From: Arthrobacter sp. UNC362MFTsu5.1
GTDB taxonomy: Bacteria > Actinomycetota > Actinomycetes > Actinomycetales > Micrococcaceae
Length of the DNA: 38,026 nt
Direction: 5' to 3'
NCBI RefSeq assembly: GCF_000685965.1
Contig: NZ_JMLE01000036.1
Span: 1-38,026 of the forward strand
Part shown: positions 8,543 through 15,774 of the stretch, piece by piece
How the letters are laid out: every line of letters starts with the position of its first letter
Position numbering within the stretch: position 1 is the first letter of the stretch
Translations under genes and position numbers: made by a program
Notes under the pieces: generated by a model
Seen by the model: only the letters and a program-made list of their open reading frames with translations
Databases searched by the model: none
What the model was told of the DNA's origin: nothing

Positions 8543-9484
8543 GTGGAATCTGTTATCGAAACCCAAGTCCCCGGGCCGAGACGTGACTTCGTTGGCTACG
8601 GACCTCATATCCCTCGAGTGACCTGGCCACACAAGGCTTCCCTGGCGCTAAATTTCGTGGTGAATTACGAGGAGGGGTCAGAGTACTCGCACCACGACGG
8701 AGACGGACGGAACGAGGACGGGGCAGAATTGCCAGCGGGCTGGGGCGTGGGCCCGACCGAACGAGATCTGTGCTCGGAATCAGTGTTTGAGTACGGTAGT
8801 CGAGCCGGGGTGTGGAGGCTGTTCCGACTCTTTGAGGAGTTTGGAATTCACGCAACGGTCTTTGCATGCGCCGTGGCTATCGAGCGAAACCCCGCAGTGG
8901 GCGAATGGATCCAGCGGGCCGGCCACGACGTCCTTTCTCATGGGTGGCGCTGGAACAAGACATGGGAACTCTCACGTGATGAAGAGCGCAAGCGCATCGC
9001 GCTGGCGATCGAATCCATCACCAAAACGTGTGGTGCTCCACCGTCAGGATGGTACTGCCGCTACTCCCCGAGCGTTAACACGCGGGAGCTCATCGCCGAG
9101 TTCGGGGATCCGCTGATCTATGACTCGGACTCCTACAACGATGACCTTCCGTACTTCACTGATGTACAGAATCGGCGGCAGCTGGTGGTGCCTTACAACA
9201 GCCTTCCCTACAACGACGCTCGCGTGACCAGCGGCATGACCCCGAGCGATTTCGTCGACATGTGCAAAAGGGGAATTGATGAATACCGTCGCGAAGGCCT
9301 GGCGGGTTATCCGAAAATGATGAGCATCGGCCTGCACACGCGCTGGGCCGGCCAAGCCGGAAGAGCGTCCGCCGTCCGGGAAATTATCGAATATGCCCAG
9401 AACCTAGGTGACGTCTGGATCGCGCGGCGCGTGGACATCGCTCGGTGGTGGCTGGACCGCCATGAACAATTCACGACCGGCTAA
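8543..9484 (+). CDS. puuE: PuuE-type allantoinase (polysaccharide deacetylase-like)
   Basis: The product is 313 aa, starting at GTG 8543 with AAGGAG 6 bases upstream. The sequence follows the metal-independent PuuE allantoinase family, a CE4 deacetylase relative. Markers are the N-terminal RDFVGYGPHIPRVTWPHKA, LALNFVVNYEEGSEYS, SESVFEYGSRAGVWRLFRLF, GHDVLSHGWRW, YDSDSYNDDLPYF and VPYNSLPYNDARV. Length and motif order are full. The expected reaction is hydrolysis of allantoin (or a close hydantoin) to allantoate in the cytoplasm. It is divergent from the DUF6986-NCS1 operon and overlaps the next gene by 23 bases. No uricase, allantoicase or ureidoglycolate enzyme is in the window, so the pathway is incomplete here. 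A related cyclic amide substrate cannot be excluded. Confidence 0.8.
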   Translation: MESVIETQVPGPRRDFVGYGPHIPRVTWPHKASLALNFVVNYEEGSEYSHHDGDGRNEDGAELPAGWGVGPTERDLCSESVFEYGSRAGVWRLFRLFEEFGIHATVFACAVAIERNPAVGEWIQRAGHDVLSHGWRWNKTWELSRDEERKRIALAIESITKTCGAPPSGWYCRYSPSVNTRELIAEFGDPLIYDSDSYNDDLPYFTDVQNRRQLVVPYNSLPYNDARVTSGMTPSDFVDMCKRGIDEYRREGLAGYPKMMSIGLHTRWAGQAGRASAVREIIEYAQNLGDVWIARRVDIARWWLDRHEQFTTG

Positions 9485-10181
9485 GGGCATACCGGATAGG
9501 GCGGACCGCTCCGAAGCCAAAGCACCCGGGCGAACACCACGCCCTGATCTGAGTACATCGCATGCTAGTTACATACCGCCCCTGACTCGGCGATCCGGTG
9601 CATCGCCACATCTGCGGCGCCCGGAACTCGCAGCCAGAGGACTTGCCATCTGGATCGAATCGGATTGCAGTGACGTATCGGCCATGAGCCGTGCCGCGGA
9701 AGCATTACTCGCATATGTCCTACGAATTGCTCCGGAGGCGGAAGTCCACTGCTGGCCCGCTTCCGGAGCTGCCAATGCCGATGCTGCCCCTCGTGAGGGC
9801 ATTGATGACACGCCGCCAGAAAAAATTTTAGCTGCCAAGAACCTTCGCCCACCCCCACCACGCGCGATTGCCGTTGATCTCGCCTCCGAAGTTGTCCTCC
9901 TCAACGGACAAAAAGTACAGCTGACGGGAGTCGAATTCATGCTGGTGCGTTATCTTGCGCAAAACTGCTCGCGGCCGGTGAGGCGAGAAGAACTTCAAAA
10001 ATTGCTGGAGACACTGGATTTCCCTGGGTGCGCTCCGCGCTCCATCGATGTCTACGTGGGACGACTACGGCGGAAACTCGGCGGGGCTCGCCACGTGATT
10101 GTGACTGTACGAGGTGGCGGATACCAATTCCTACAGGGACCCTACTCAGCCATTCGAGGACCCGCCGAATACGCCTTATAG
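9462..10181 (+). CDS. OmpR/PhoB-type winged-helix DNA-binding protein lacking a receiver domain
   Basis: ATG 9462 gives 239 aa and overlaps the end of puuE by 23 bases, implying coupled translation. An upstream in-frame start (9408) would lie deep in puuE. The C-terminal ~95 residues form a Trans_reg_C winged helix: AIAVDLASEVVLLNGQKVQL, TGVEFMLVRYLAQN, RPVRREELQ, SIDVYVGRLRRKLGG, VIVTVRGGGYQF. The N-terminal part is not a response-regulator receiver, because no phospho-acceptor Asp pocket is visible. It is low-complexity, rich in Pro/Arg/Ala, with LAIWIESDCSDVSAMSRAAEALLAYVLRI. It probably regulates transcription constitutively or by another input. The target could be the divergent catabolic operons. 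Confidence 0.75.
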   Translation: MNNSRPAKGIPDRADRSEAKAPGRTPRPDLSTSHASYIPPLTRRSGASPHLRRPELAARGLAIWIESDCSDVSAMSRAAEALLAYVLRIAPEAEVHCWPASGAANADAAPREGIDDTPPEKILAAKNLRPPPPRAIAVDLASEVVLLNGQKVQLTGVEFMLVRYLAQNCSRPVRREELQKLLETLDFPGCAPRSIDVYVGRLRRKLGGARHVIVTVRGGGYQFLQGPYSAIRGPAEYAL

Positions 10182-10263
10182 TGCTCCGCTTATCTCGTCG
10201 TTCGCAACCTCGGCCGGACGAGGCTCCCTGTAAGCTTCCAGATCCTAAGAAGGAGATTGGCTT

Positions 10264-10473
10264 TTGCCACAGCATCATTGGAGAACAGAACCAGAATTCA
10301 GGTTTTCGCCAGGAGACCGAGTCGAGGCATACGACAGGACGGGCCTGCGTGTCCAAGGAATAGTAGAGTCAGTCGCAGACAACCAACGTATCCTCTGGAT
10401 ACACACAACAGTGGGAGAGCGGAAGCTACTTGACGCCACGGAACACACCGTCGATCTCTCCGATGGGGTCTAG
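10264..10473 (+). CDS. Small SH3/Tudor-like beta-barrel protein, unknown function
   Basis: The product is 69 aa, from a TTG start with AGAAGGAG 8 bases upstream, a strong site that fixes this unusual start. The core FSPGDRVEAYDRTGLRVQGIVESVADNQRILWIHTTVGERKLLD reads as successive short beta strands with Gly turns, typical of small SH3-like barrels that bind nucleic acid or proteins. It lies 82 bases after the winged-helix gene on the same strand and may share its transcript. It ends immediately before the palindrome at 10478. The function is unknown. Confidence 0.55.
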   Translation: MPQHHWRTEPEFRFSPGDRVEAYDRTGLRVQGIVESVADNQRILWIHTTVGERKLLDATEHTVDLSDGV

Positions 10474-10794
10474 TCCCCTAACGATCGTTAGCGCGCCCTT
10501 CCACTCCCGGCAGCAGGAAGTCCTGGCTACTCCGATCCGGGATCGCAAAAACGGGGAACCCCGGGTTGCCCGCCCGTTGCCCTCCCGACGGGGCGTCATG
10601 CCGCTCAGAGCGGTATGGCAACCTGCGGCGGGCTGGGTATAGATGGCGCTGCCCTCCGCCGGATGCACTGGATCATGGGCGAAGAAGAAGAAGGCCCGAG
10701 CGCGTGATCCCAACATTCGTTCGGAACAAGGCTGCCAGCCGCGTCCGCTGTCTGTGTGCGACAGCAGGCCCTCTTTCCCTTTACGTGCTCTGTC
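10474..10794. other. Intergenic region between convergent units, with a 14-bp palindrome
   Basis: This stretch of 321 bases holds no convincing gene. It starts with the perfect palindrome CTAACGATCGTTAG at 10478-10491, five bases after the preceding stop. The rest is GC-rich with short GGGG/CCCC dyads (for example around 10555-10600). A 53-codon frame beginning at 10643 lacks a ribosome site and looks like chance. The palindrome may be a protein-binding site or part of a terminator, but it has no U tract. Confidence 0.5.
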
Positions 10795-11553
10795 CTAACG
10801 TTCCAGCCCGCCGCGTTCCAGTGTCTTGCCAAGGCCGCCCTGCTTGGCCGTCTTCGATGTCCTGGCCAGGTCTGGTTTGTGCGCCACAGCGGCTGTCGCG
10901 GGCACGCCCTGGTGCTTGTCCGCCAGGAGACGGGAGTTGACGGCCTCACGATCGACTTTGACTTCAAGGCTTTCGGCGAGCTGCTGACGCCGCTGGGGGG
11001 AATCGTAGGCCGGCACGGCCAGTACTTTCTTCGCTGCAGTGTCCTGCCGGTTGGCGCCTGCAACCGCGGCGGCGGCCACTGCTTCGTCGGTGCGTGCAGC
11101 CGAGGGTTTGGTCCTTTCGTTGTCTGCTTCGGCGCGGCCTTGTTGCGCCTTGGCGAGGGCTGCGGAAACGGATGCTTCGTCGGCACCTGCGTTGTTGACG
11201 TCGATGCCGTAGCGGGCCTGCACCTGCTCTTTAATCTTCTCGGCTGCCTGGGCGGCTTTGGGGTCGTAGCCTTTCCAGGCAGTGGCTGTCTGGTGGGCGC
11301 GGTCGATCATGTCGGGTGTGGCTTTGTCCCACCAGTCGTCCCTGGCGGTTGGTGCGAGCTCCGCGCGGGCTGCTGCGCGTTGGGCGTCGAAGCGTTCCTG
11401 GAGCAGCCGTGCACGTTGTTCTTCGGCGGCGGCGATGGTGCGTTGTTCTTCTTCGCGCATTTTGGCCAGTTGTTCGCCGATGCGGGCGGCGACCATTAGC
11501 CCGGTGCGCATGGCGCCGTCTACTGCTTCGTCCATTCCGTCTGCTTCGTTCAT
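10795..11553 (-). CDS. Relaxase-associated plasmid protein, coiled-coil, unknown function
   Basis: The product is 252 aa, starting at ATG 11553 with GGGGAAG upstream, 9 bases after the relaxase stop. The sequence is strongly helical and charged. Residues ~20-65 (EQLAKMREEEQRTIAAAEEQRARLLQERFDAQ) should form a coiled coil, followed by DDWWDKATPDMIDRAHQTATAWKGYDPKAAQAAEKIKEQ and an Ala/Lys/Glu-rich tail. No enzyme motif is seen. Its position as the last gene of the mobC-relaxase operon suggests an accessory role in DNA transfer, such as a relaxosome or coupling partner. I recall similar proteins beside actinobacterial relaxases but no defined activity. Confidence 0.65.
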   Translation of the reverse strand: MNEADGMDEAVDGAMRTGLMVAARIGEQLAKMREEEQRTIAAAEEQRARLLQERFDAQRAAARAELAPTARDDWWDKATPDMIDRAHQTATAWKGYDPKAAQAAEKIKEQVQARYGIDVNNAGADEASVSAALAKAQQGRAEADNERTKPSAARTDEAVAAAAVAGANRQDTAAKKVLAVPAYDSPQRRQQLAESLEVKVDREAVNSRLLADKHQGVPATAAVAHKPDLARTSKTAKQGGLGKTLERGGLER

Positions 11554-11562
11554 GCTCTTCCC

Positions 11563-13167
11563 CTATCGCTCGATGCCTGGTTTCGGATGGTGGTTCTGGT
11601 GTGGTTGCTCGGGCCGGACGGAACCGGCCTGCTGCAGGGTCATCTCCGGTCTGGTGAGTGTCGTCGGGATCGGCGAGCCGCCGCGGGATCGTTCGGCGAT
11701 GAGTCGTGCCCGGAGGGCTTCTTCGCTGGCTCCGGGGTGCTGCTCACGGAGTGCCTCGATCGTCGTGGGCTGCGCCGTGATGGTGTGCTCTGTGGCGCTG
11801 GCTTCCACGATCTTGCTGGCTGCGGTGACAGCGGCGGCGAGGCCGCGGACGCGGCGGAGGTCGTCGGTGGCTTGGTGCATGTCGTGGATGACCCGGGCGG
11901 TCTGGGCCAACTGCCGGAAGAGCAGGGCGTAGGCTGCCCGGTCGCTCTTGGACGTTGCCGCCAGGAGGATCATGGTCGCCCCGCGTGCCGACGGAAGGGC
12001 AACGGTAGAACGGGACGGGTAGCGCCGGAGTTGCGCTGATTTGGACAGCTCCCGGGCGGCGTTCGCCAGCGGCCCGGGGGTCGGTTCGATGCGCCGGGAC
12101 CAGGCGCCGAACGCGGCGGATGTTTCGCGGGCGGCCTGTGCCCAGGCGACGTGGTCACCGTGGGGGGTGGTGGCGAGCTTTTCACGCAGTGCGCTGACGT
12201 CGTGGGCGTACTTCGTCCACAGCTCAGCCGAGGGCTGTTCCGTCTCCCGGCCCGGGTTCACGGGGCGGCGGTTGCGTGCGGCGGCGTTCCACTCCGAGAC
12301 CGCAGCCGTCGCTGAGTTGGGGGTGGATTCCCATGCACCTCGGAGCTTGGGCAGGGCGAGGTCACGTCCCAGGGAGTTGCCGCCGAACCAGACGGCCCGC
12401 TCCCCCTTCCGGGGACGAACGGCGACGGAGTAGCCGGTGACGACGTCGGTGCGGCCGGCCGCGTAGCGGGGCCGGACCAGCAGGCCTTCCATGCGTGCAC
12501 GGCGGACGAACTCTGCCTCGTCCGTGGAAGCCGTGGCACAGGTGCGGACTTTCCGTGCGAGGCTGTGCCGTTCGACTTCGGGCAGACCGTGCCGGGCGGC
12601 TTTGGCCTGTTCCGCGGGGGTGAATCCGCGTTCTGCGCGGACGGTTCCGAGCTCGGTGAGGCCGTACTTTTTCTCCAGTGCCCGGGCGATCTGTTGGGAC
12701 TTGTATTTGCTCTTCCAGCTGTTCCATTTGGTGCCGTCGTCCCGGACCATGGACGCGACGATGTGGATGTGGTCGTTGCCGTTCTTACTCAGTCCGTGGC
12801 GGACGGCAACCCAGCGGGCCGGGGCCTTTCCGCCGTCCTCGGTGAAGTCCATGTCCTTCATGAAATCGTTCGCGATGGCACCCCACTGCTGGTCGGTGAA
12901 CTGGCCTTCTTCGGCCGCCAGGCTCAGGGAGCAATGGAAGACATGACCGCCGTCAACCTCGGTCTTGTAGAACTGCCAGGCGCGGTCCAGGGCGTTAGCG
13001 ATGTCCAGGGCCGCGTCACGGTTCAGCTCGCTGTCGTCATGCCACGCCATGAGCGCGGAGTCGCCGGCCACGAGGTGCGGTTCCTCGTGTTCGTTCGCGC
13101 GCCCCGGCCCGGCAAGGTAGATCAACAATCCGGCCATGCGGTCGCCTTGGGTGATGTTCGGAATCAT
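11563..13167 (-). CDS. Relaxase (MobA/VirD2-like mobilization nuclease)
   Basis: The product is 534 aa. The relaxase domain spans about residues 1-190. It has the N-terminal MIPNITQGDRMAGLLIYLAGPGRANEH (with the candidate catalytic Tyr at ~18), HVFHCSLSLAAEEG (the first His strand), and NGNDHIHIVASMV (~135-147), which supplies the metal-binding His pair of HUH relaxases. The C-terminal part is helical and Arg/Ala-rich. It nicks oriT and pilots the strand during conjugative mobilization. It begins 7 bases after the mobC stop, so translation is coupled. No type IV secretion genes are visible in the window. The element is therefore mobilizable here, and self-transfer cannot be judged. Confidence 0.9.
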   Translation of the reverse strand: MIPNITQGDRMAGLLIYLAGPGRANEHEEPHLVAGDSALMAWHDDSELNRDAALDIANALDRAWQFYKTEVDGGHVFHCSLSLAAEEGQFTDQQWGAIANDFMKDMDFTEDGGKAPARWVAVRHGLSKNGNDHIHIVASMVRDDGTKWNSWKSKYKSQQIARALEKKYGLTELGTVRAERGFTPAEQAKAARHGLPEVERHSLARKVRTCATASTDEAEFVRRARMEGLLVRPRYAAGRTDVVTGYSVAVRPRKGERAVWFGGNSLGRDLALPKLRGAWESTPNSATAAVSEWNAAARNRRPVNPGRETEQPSAELWTKYAHDVSALREKLATTPHGDHVAWAQAARETSAAFGAWSRRIEPTPGPLANAARELSKSAQLRRYPSRSTVALPSARGATMILLAATSKSDRAAYALLFRQLAQTARVIHDMHQATDDLRRVRGLAAAVTAASKIVEASATEHTITAQPTTIEALREQHPGASEEALRARLIAERSRGGSPIPTTLTRPEMTLQQAGSVRPEQPHQNHHPKPGIER

Positions 13168-13174
13168 GCGGGAC

Positions 13175-13570
13175 TCACCGGCCGGCCATCTCAGCGAGTT
13201 GCCGGTCGATGCGGATGATCACGCTCTTCGCGTGAGCGATCGTTGCTGCAGCTTCCGGCGGTACGTCCCCGGTGGAGTTGGCGTGCCGGGCGATCTGATT
13301 GATGTTATTCGCCACGGATCCGGCGAGGCGCTGCAGGTTCGACAGCTGCATGAATTGGTCCCGCCGCTCCGAAGGGCTTTCGCTCTCCTCGTTCAGCGCG
13401 GCTTCGATCAGCAGCCGCGGGATCGTGACCCGGTGTTTTTCCGCCAGGGCAAGAAGCCGGGCTTCCTCCTCGGGGCTGACCTTGACCTCGTGACGGTGCA
13501 TCCTGCCGCCGTCAACGTTCGCCCGGCGGCGACGGGAGTTCCACCCGGCGAAACCGTTACCCTCACTCAT
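13175..13570 (-). CDS. mobC: MobC-like relaxosome accessory protein
   Basis: The product is 131 aa. The N-terminal half has a ribbon-helix-helix-like segment (HRHEVKVSPEEEARLLALAEKHRVTIPRLLIEAAL). The C-terminal half matches the MobC family: LSNLQRLAGSVANNINQIARHAN, then AKSVIIRIDRQLAEMAG. MobC proteins bind oriT, open the strands and help load the relaxase. The gene is first in the mobC-relaxase-accessory operon. Directly upstream lies the non-coding stretch with inverted repeats proposed as oriT. Family assignment is firm, and DNA-binding specificity is unknown. Confidence 0.85.
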   Translation of the reverse strand: MSEGNGFAGWNSRRRRANVDGGRMHRHEVKVSPEEEARLLALAEKHRVTIPRLLIEAALNEESESPSERRDQFMQLSNLQRLAGSVANNINQIARHANSTGDVPPEAAATIAHAKSVIIRIDRQLAEMAGR

Positions 13571-14035
13571 GTCATCCCGCCTTAAGTTTTTGCCAGCGCA
13601 GCGACCCGGAAACCCCGGGACCAGACATCAGTCTGCCGCGAACCCGATGCCAATCCGGGCAGCGACACGAACTTAGCCCGGCTAAGTTACCAGCTTGCTC
13701 TGCACGGTGTCCCTCTGGCCCGTATCGGCCGGTGCGCGTGGATGGAATTGGTGACGTGCCGGCGCTGCGCGGCTGAACCCTTGAAAGAACGACTGCGTCG
13801 TTCCGTTTCGGCTGTTGAGGCTACTGCCCGGTCCTTCCTTGGCAAGTCTCCGCCGCCGGCTTTCGCGGCATATCCTCGCTCCGCTCCGGTATTCCACGCT
13901 CCGGCGCCTCCAACTGGCCAATTTCTTCACCGGTCAAGTGCTTTCGGGCGTGCCGAAAGCAACGAGGGGCAGGGCCAGGGCGGCGGTACCGTCGAGACCC
14001 TTGCCTCACCACAGCAGGGAGAGAGGAGCAATAAT
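13571..14035. other. Candidate oriT / mobilization control region
   Basis: These 465 bases contain no convincing gene and lie between the minus-strand mob operon and plus-strand small genes. They contain the perfect 9-1-9 inverted repeat AACTTAGCC-C-GGCTAAGTT (13670-13688), a 7-3-7 hairpin GAACGAC-TGC-GTCGTTC (13787-13803), and GC dyads around 13603-13617. Origins of transfer usually sit just upstream of mobC/relaxase genes and carry such repeats beside the nick site. No nick consensus could be assigned by eye. A long open frame running through this region (from 13742) is low-complexity and probably not translated upstream of 14036. Confidence 0.5.
13670..13688. repeat. Perfect inverted repeat upstream of mobC
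   Basis: Two 9-bp arms (AACTTAGCC / GGCTAAGTT) flank a single C, 100 bases upstream of the mobC start. It is suited to binding by a dimeric ribbon-helix-helix protein such as MobC, or to forming the oriT stem. Confidence 0.6.
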
Positions 14036-14242
14036 ATGCACCCCGCAGATGTTCAGTACATCCAGGACCCGGTCAACCGCGTCGACGTCATCGCAGAAGG
14101 TGGCGCTCCCTCCGGCTTCGGCTGGTGGGAACGGACCGCCGTTCGCCTAGTCATTGAACCTGCGCCCGAACGACCAGGGCACAGAGCGTTGACCACACGC
14201 CCTGTACCGCCCCTTCCCGAGAACGTCTCTGCCCAAGATTAA
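14036..14242 (+). CDS. Small protein of unknown function
   Basis: The product is 68 aa, starting at ATG 14036 behind a strong AGAGAGGAG. The same frame is open ~300 bases further up, but that part is compositionally odd and has no ribosome site. The sequence begins MHPADVQYIQDPVNRVDVIA and contains GAPSGFGWWERTAVRLVIEP, then a Pro-rich end. No family is recognised. It is first of three small plus-strand genes (14036, 14253, 14543) divergent from the mob operon and possibly cotranscribed. A plasmid transfer or copy-control role is only a positional guess. Confidence 0.5.
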   Translation: MHPADVQYIQDPVNRVDVIAEGGAPSGFGWWERTAVRLVIEPAPERPGHRALTTRPVPPLPENVSAQD

Positions 14243-14252
14243 AGTTGAACCC

Positions 14253-14546
14253 ATGGCTACTCTCGACATCGAAAACACACGCAACCAGGCCCGCGCACTG
14301 CTCGACTCGCGCATCGAATCCGTCACCGCCCTCGTCACCACCCGGCAACGCATCACCGACCTCAAAGAACAGCTCGCCGCAGCAGAACGCGACGACAAAC
14401 GCGCCTACGTCCGCGCCACCAAAGACGGCTGGTCCGCCGAGGAACTGAAGAAACTCGGTCTCGAACCGGCGGCCGCGGGCCGGCGCCGCAAAGCCACCAC
14501 CGCGCCGGCACCCTCCCCCACCGACACCGTACCGGACAGCCAATGA
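14253..14546 (+). CDS. Small coiled-coil protein of unknown function
   Basis: The product is 97 aa. It is highly charged and helical from residue 5 to ~65 (RNQARALLDSRIESVTALVT, TTRQRITDLKEQLAAAERDD, WSAEELKKLGLEP), ending in an Ala/Pro/Thr-rich tail. Residues ~30-50 should form a coiled coil. The WSAEELKKLG segment resembles a short DNA-binding-like helix turn, but this is weak. It overlaps the next gene by four bases (ATGA), so the two are translationally coupled. The ribosome site is poor. It is likely a plasmid-specific accessory protein. Confidence 0.6.
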   Translation: MATLDIENTRNQARALLDSRIESVTALVTTRQRITDLKEQLAAAERDDKRAYVRATKDGWSAEELKKLGLEPAAAGRRRKATTAPAPSPTDTVPDSQ

Positions 14547-15016
14547 CCCTGCCCGCTCCAGGGCACACAGCGAAGCGGCGCGTGCCGGCACTTCCGGCGC
14601 GCGCCGCCACCGTTGCCGCGGCACTGATGCTTCTCCCCGCCGTGTCGTCCTGCGCACGGGCAAGCATCGAAGACATGGGCCGTAATGCCATCCATGAAAA
14701 TGCCGATGAGGCCATGGAAACATTCACCAGAATCGTCACGACCACTGACGCCGGAGACCACAGCGAACTCGCCCGAATAATCAGCGAAGCACTCCCCATC
14801 TACGAACGAGGCTGGGACGACAACGGAAACCTCTTCGCCGACCTGTACTTCCGCGACCACCTGACCACCAGCGGCGGCTTCTTCGGCGAACAGCGCACCG
14901 TCAACGCCTGCGTCCGCTACACCTCCACCACCACCGGCCAAACCATGAAATCCATCGACTGCCCCACAACCGGACTACAATCCGAACACGCCGACGAACA
15001 CATCACCATCCCCTAA
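14543..15016 (+). CDS. Putative lipoprotein of unknown function
   Basis: The product is 157 aa. Arg/Lys-rich residues ~10-20 are followed by a hydrophobic stretch ending in LLPAVSSC (Cys ~37). This is a lipobox, so the mature protein should be anchored to the outer face of the cell membrane. The mature region is acidic and Thr-rich (HENADEAMETFTRIVTTTDA) with two Cys (VNACVRYTS and SIDCPTTG) that may pair. It overlaps the coiled-coil gene by four bases. Plasmid-borne small lipoproteins near mob genes sometimes act in entry exclusion or mating-pair contacts, but nothing here proves that. Confidence 0.6.
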   Translation: MTLPAPGHTAKRRVPALPARAATVAAALMLLPAVSSCARASIEDMGRNAIHENADEAMETFTRIVTTTDAGDHSELARIISEALPIYERGWDDNGNLFADLYFRDHLTTSGGFFGEQRTVNACVRYTSTTTGQTMKSIDCPTTGLQSEHADEHITIP

Positions 15017-15235
15017 CCGGACGCCCGGCACGTGCCCCGCACCAGCCATCGGACGCCGGCCCCGGCTGCCCACGGCAAACGGGAGGCGGCCCAGGTCAGC
15101 AGGGCCCGTGGCCATCAGCCAGGCGCAGCCCGGTCGGCCACTGCGCCGCACACCAAGAATCCCGCCGCCGACAAAAACACTTTGGCCGCCACCTGGATGG
15201 GTGACGGCCACCATGTTCTCACGGAGTGGTCCGTG

Positions 15236-15504
15236 TCAGTCCTCGGATGCCTCACCATCGGGGATCTGGCCGGATTCAATCCGTTCCCGCCTCAGCCGGT
15301 AGGCAGTGTCAAGGTACGCCGTGAGGTCCGCTTCGGATACGCGCCAGATAACCGCGTCCACCGATCTGTACTCCCCGTAATTCGCCGCTGCGCAGCAGCC
15401 CGTAAATGGTGGGGCATCCCGACGTTCAGAACGTCTTTGACCTCCGCCAGGGACATCATCTTCGGAAACGCCGGCACGGACGGGTCGTTCGTCGGGTTTG
15501 CCAT
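15236..15504 (-). pseudogene. Excisionase-like helix-turn-helix gene with two +1 frameshifts
   Basis: Read in one frame from ATG 15504, the gene gives MANPTNDPSVPAFPKMMSLA, then EVKDVLNVGMP, then garbage. Dropping one C in the CCCC run after GMP restores TIYGLLRSGELRGVQIGGR. Dropping one G shortly after restores VIWRVSEADLTAYLDTAYRL and a tail ending PDGEASED at 15236. The joined product (~88 aa) is a typical HTH_17/excisionase-like DNA-binding protein (MSLAEVKDVL..MPTIYGLLRSGEL..IGGR..WRV). It starts 3 bases after the ParB-like stop, so it is the last gene of the ssb operon. Two separate single-base insertions imply a decayed gene, or sequencing/assembly errors in short runs. Confidence 0.7.
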
Positions 15505-15507
15505 CGG

Positions 15508-15774
15508 TCAGCTGTCCTCTTTCTTCGGTTTCAATTCATCCAGGGTGCGCTGCCCGCGGCGCAGCCCGCCCGGATCGACCGGGGCGAACTGACGGCCGCC
15601 GTTGTACTTACGCTGCACCCGCTTCACCTCCCTCATCGTGGCACGCACGATGAAGTCAGAGGCGCTGGCCACGCCCTCATGTTCCCTCGCCACCAGGAAC
15701 GCGGCCCGGACCTGGCCGGCCTCCTCCTCCGTGAAGTACGGAGTGAACGCCGCAATCTTCTTCGACCTAGGCAT
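15508..15774 (-). CDS. Small ParB-like (ribbon-helix-helix) centromere-binding protein
   Basis: The product is 88 aa from ATG 15774, overlapping the SSB stop by 8 bases. The same frame is open further up, but only as SSB antiphase. The sequence (FTEEEAGQVRAAFLVAREHE, SASDFIVRATMREVKRVQRK, YNGGRQFAPVDPG) resembles the C-terminal ribbon-helix-helix domain of small actinobacterial plasmid ParB proteins, such as the pCXC100 type as I recall it. Those proteins bind repeated centromere sites and work with ParA. No parA gene is adjacent, so this copy may regulate its own operon instead. The candidate site is the inverted repeat at 16632-16647. Confidence 0.6.
   Translation of the reverse strand: MPRSKKIAAFTPYFTEEEAGQVRAAFLVAREHEGVASASDFIVRATMREVKRVQRKYNGGRQFAPVDPGGLRRGQRTLDELKPKKEDS

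Noticed and set aside
10756..11499. A 247-codon plus-strand open frame opposite the relaxase-associated gene
   Set aside because: Cys/Gly/Phe-rich shadow of the coiled-coil gene, with no ribosome site.
13742..14035. Upstream extension of the 68-aa gene to a 166-aa protein
   Set aside because: The added residues are low-complexity, without a ribosome site, and cross the candidate oriT hairpin. The strong AGAGAGGAG is at 14020-14028.
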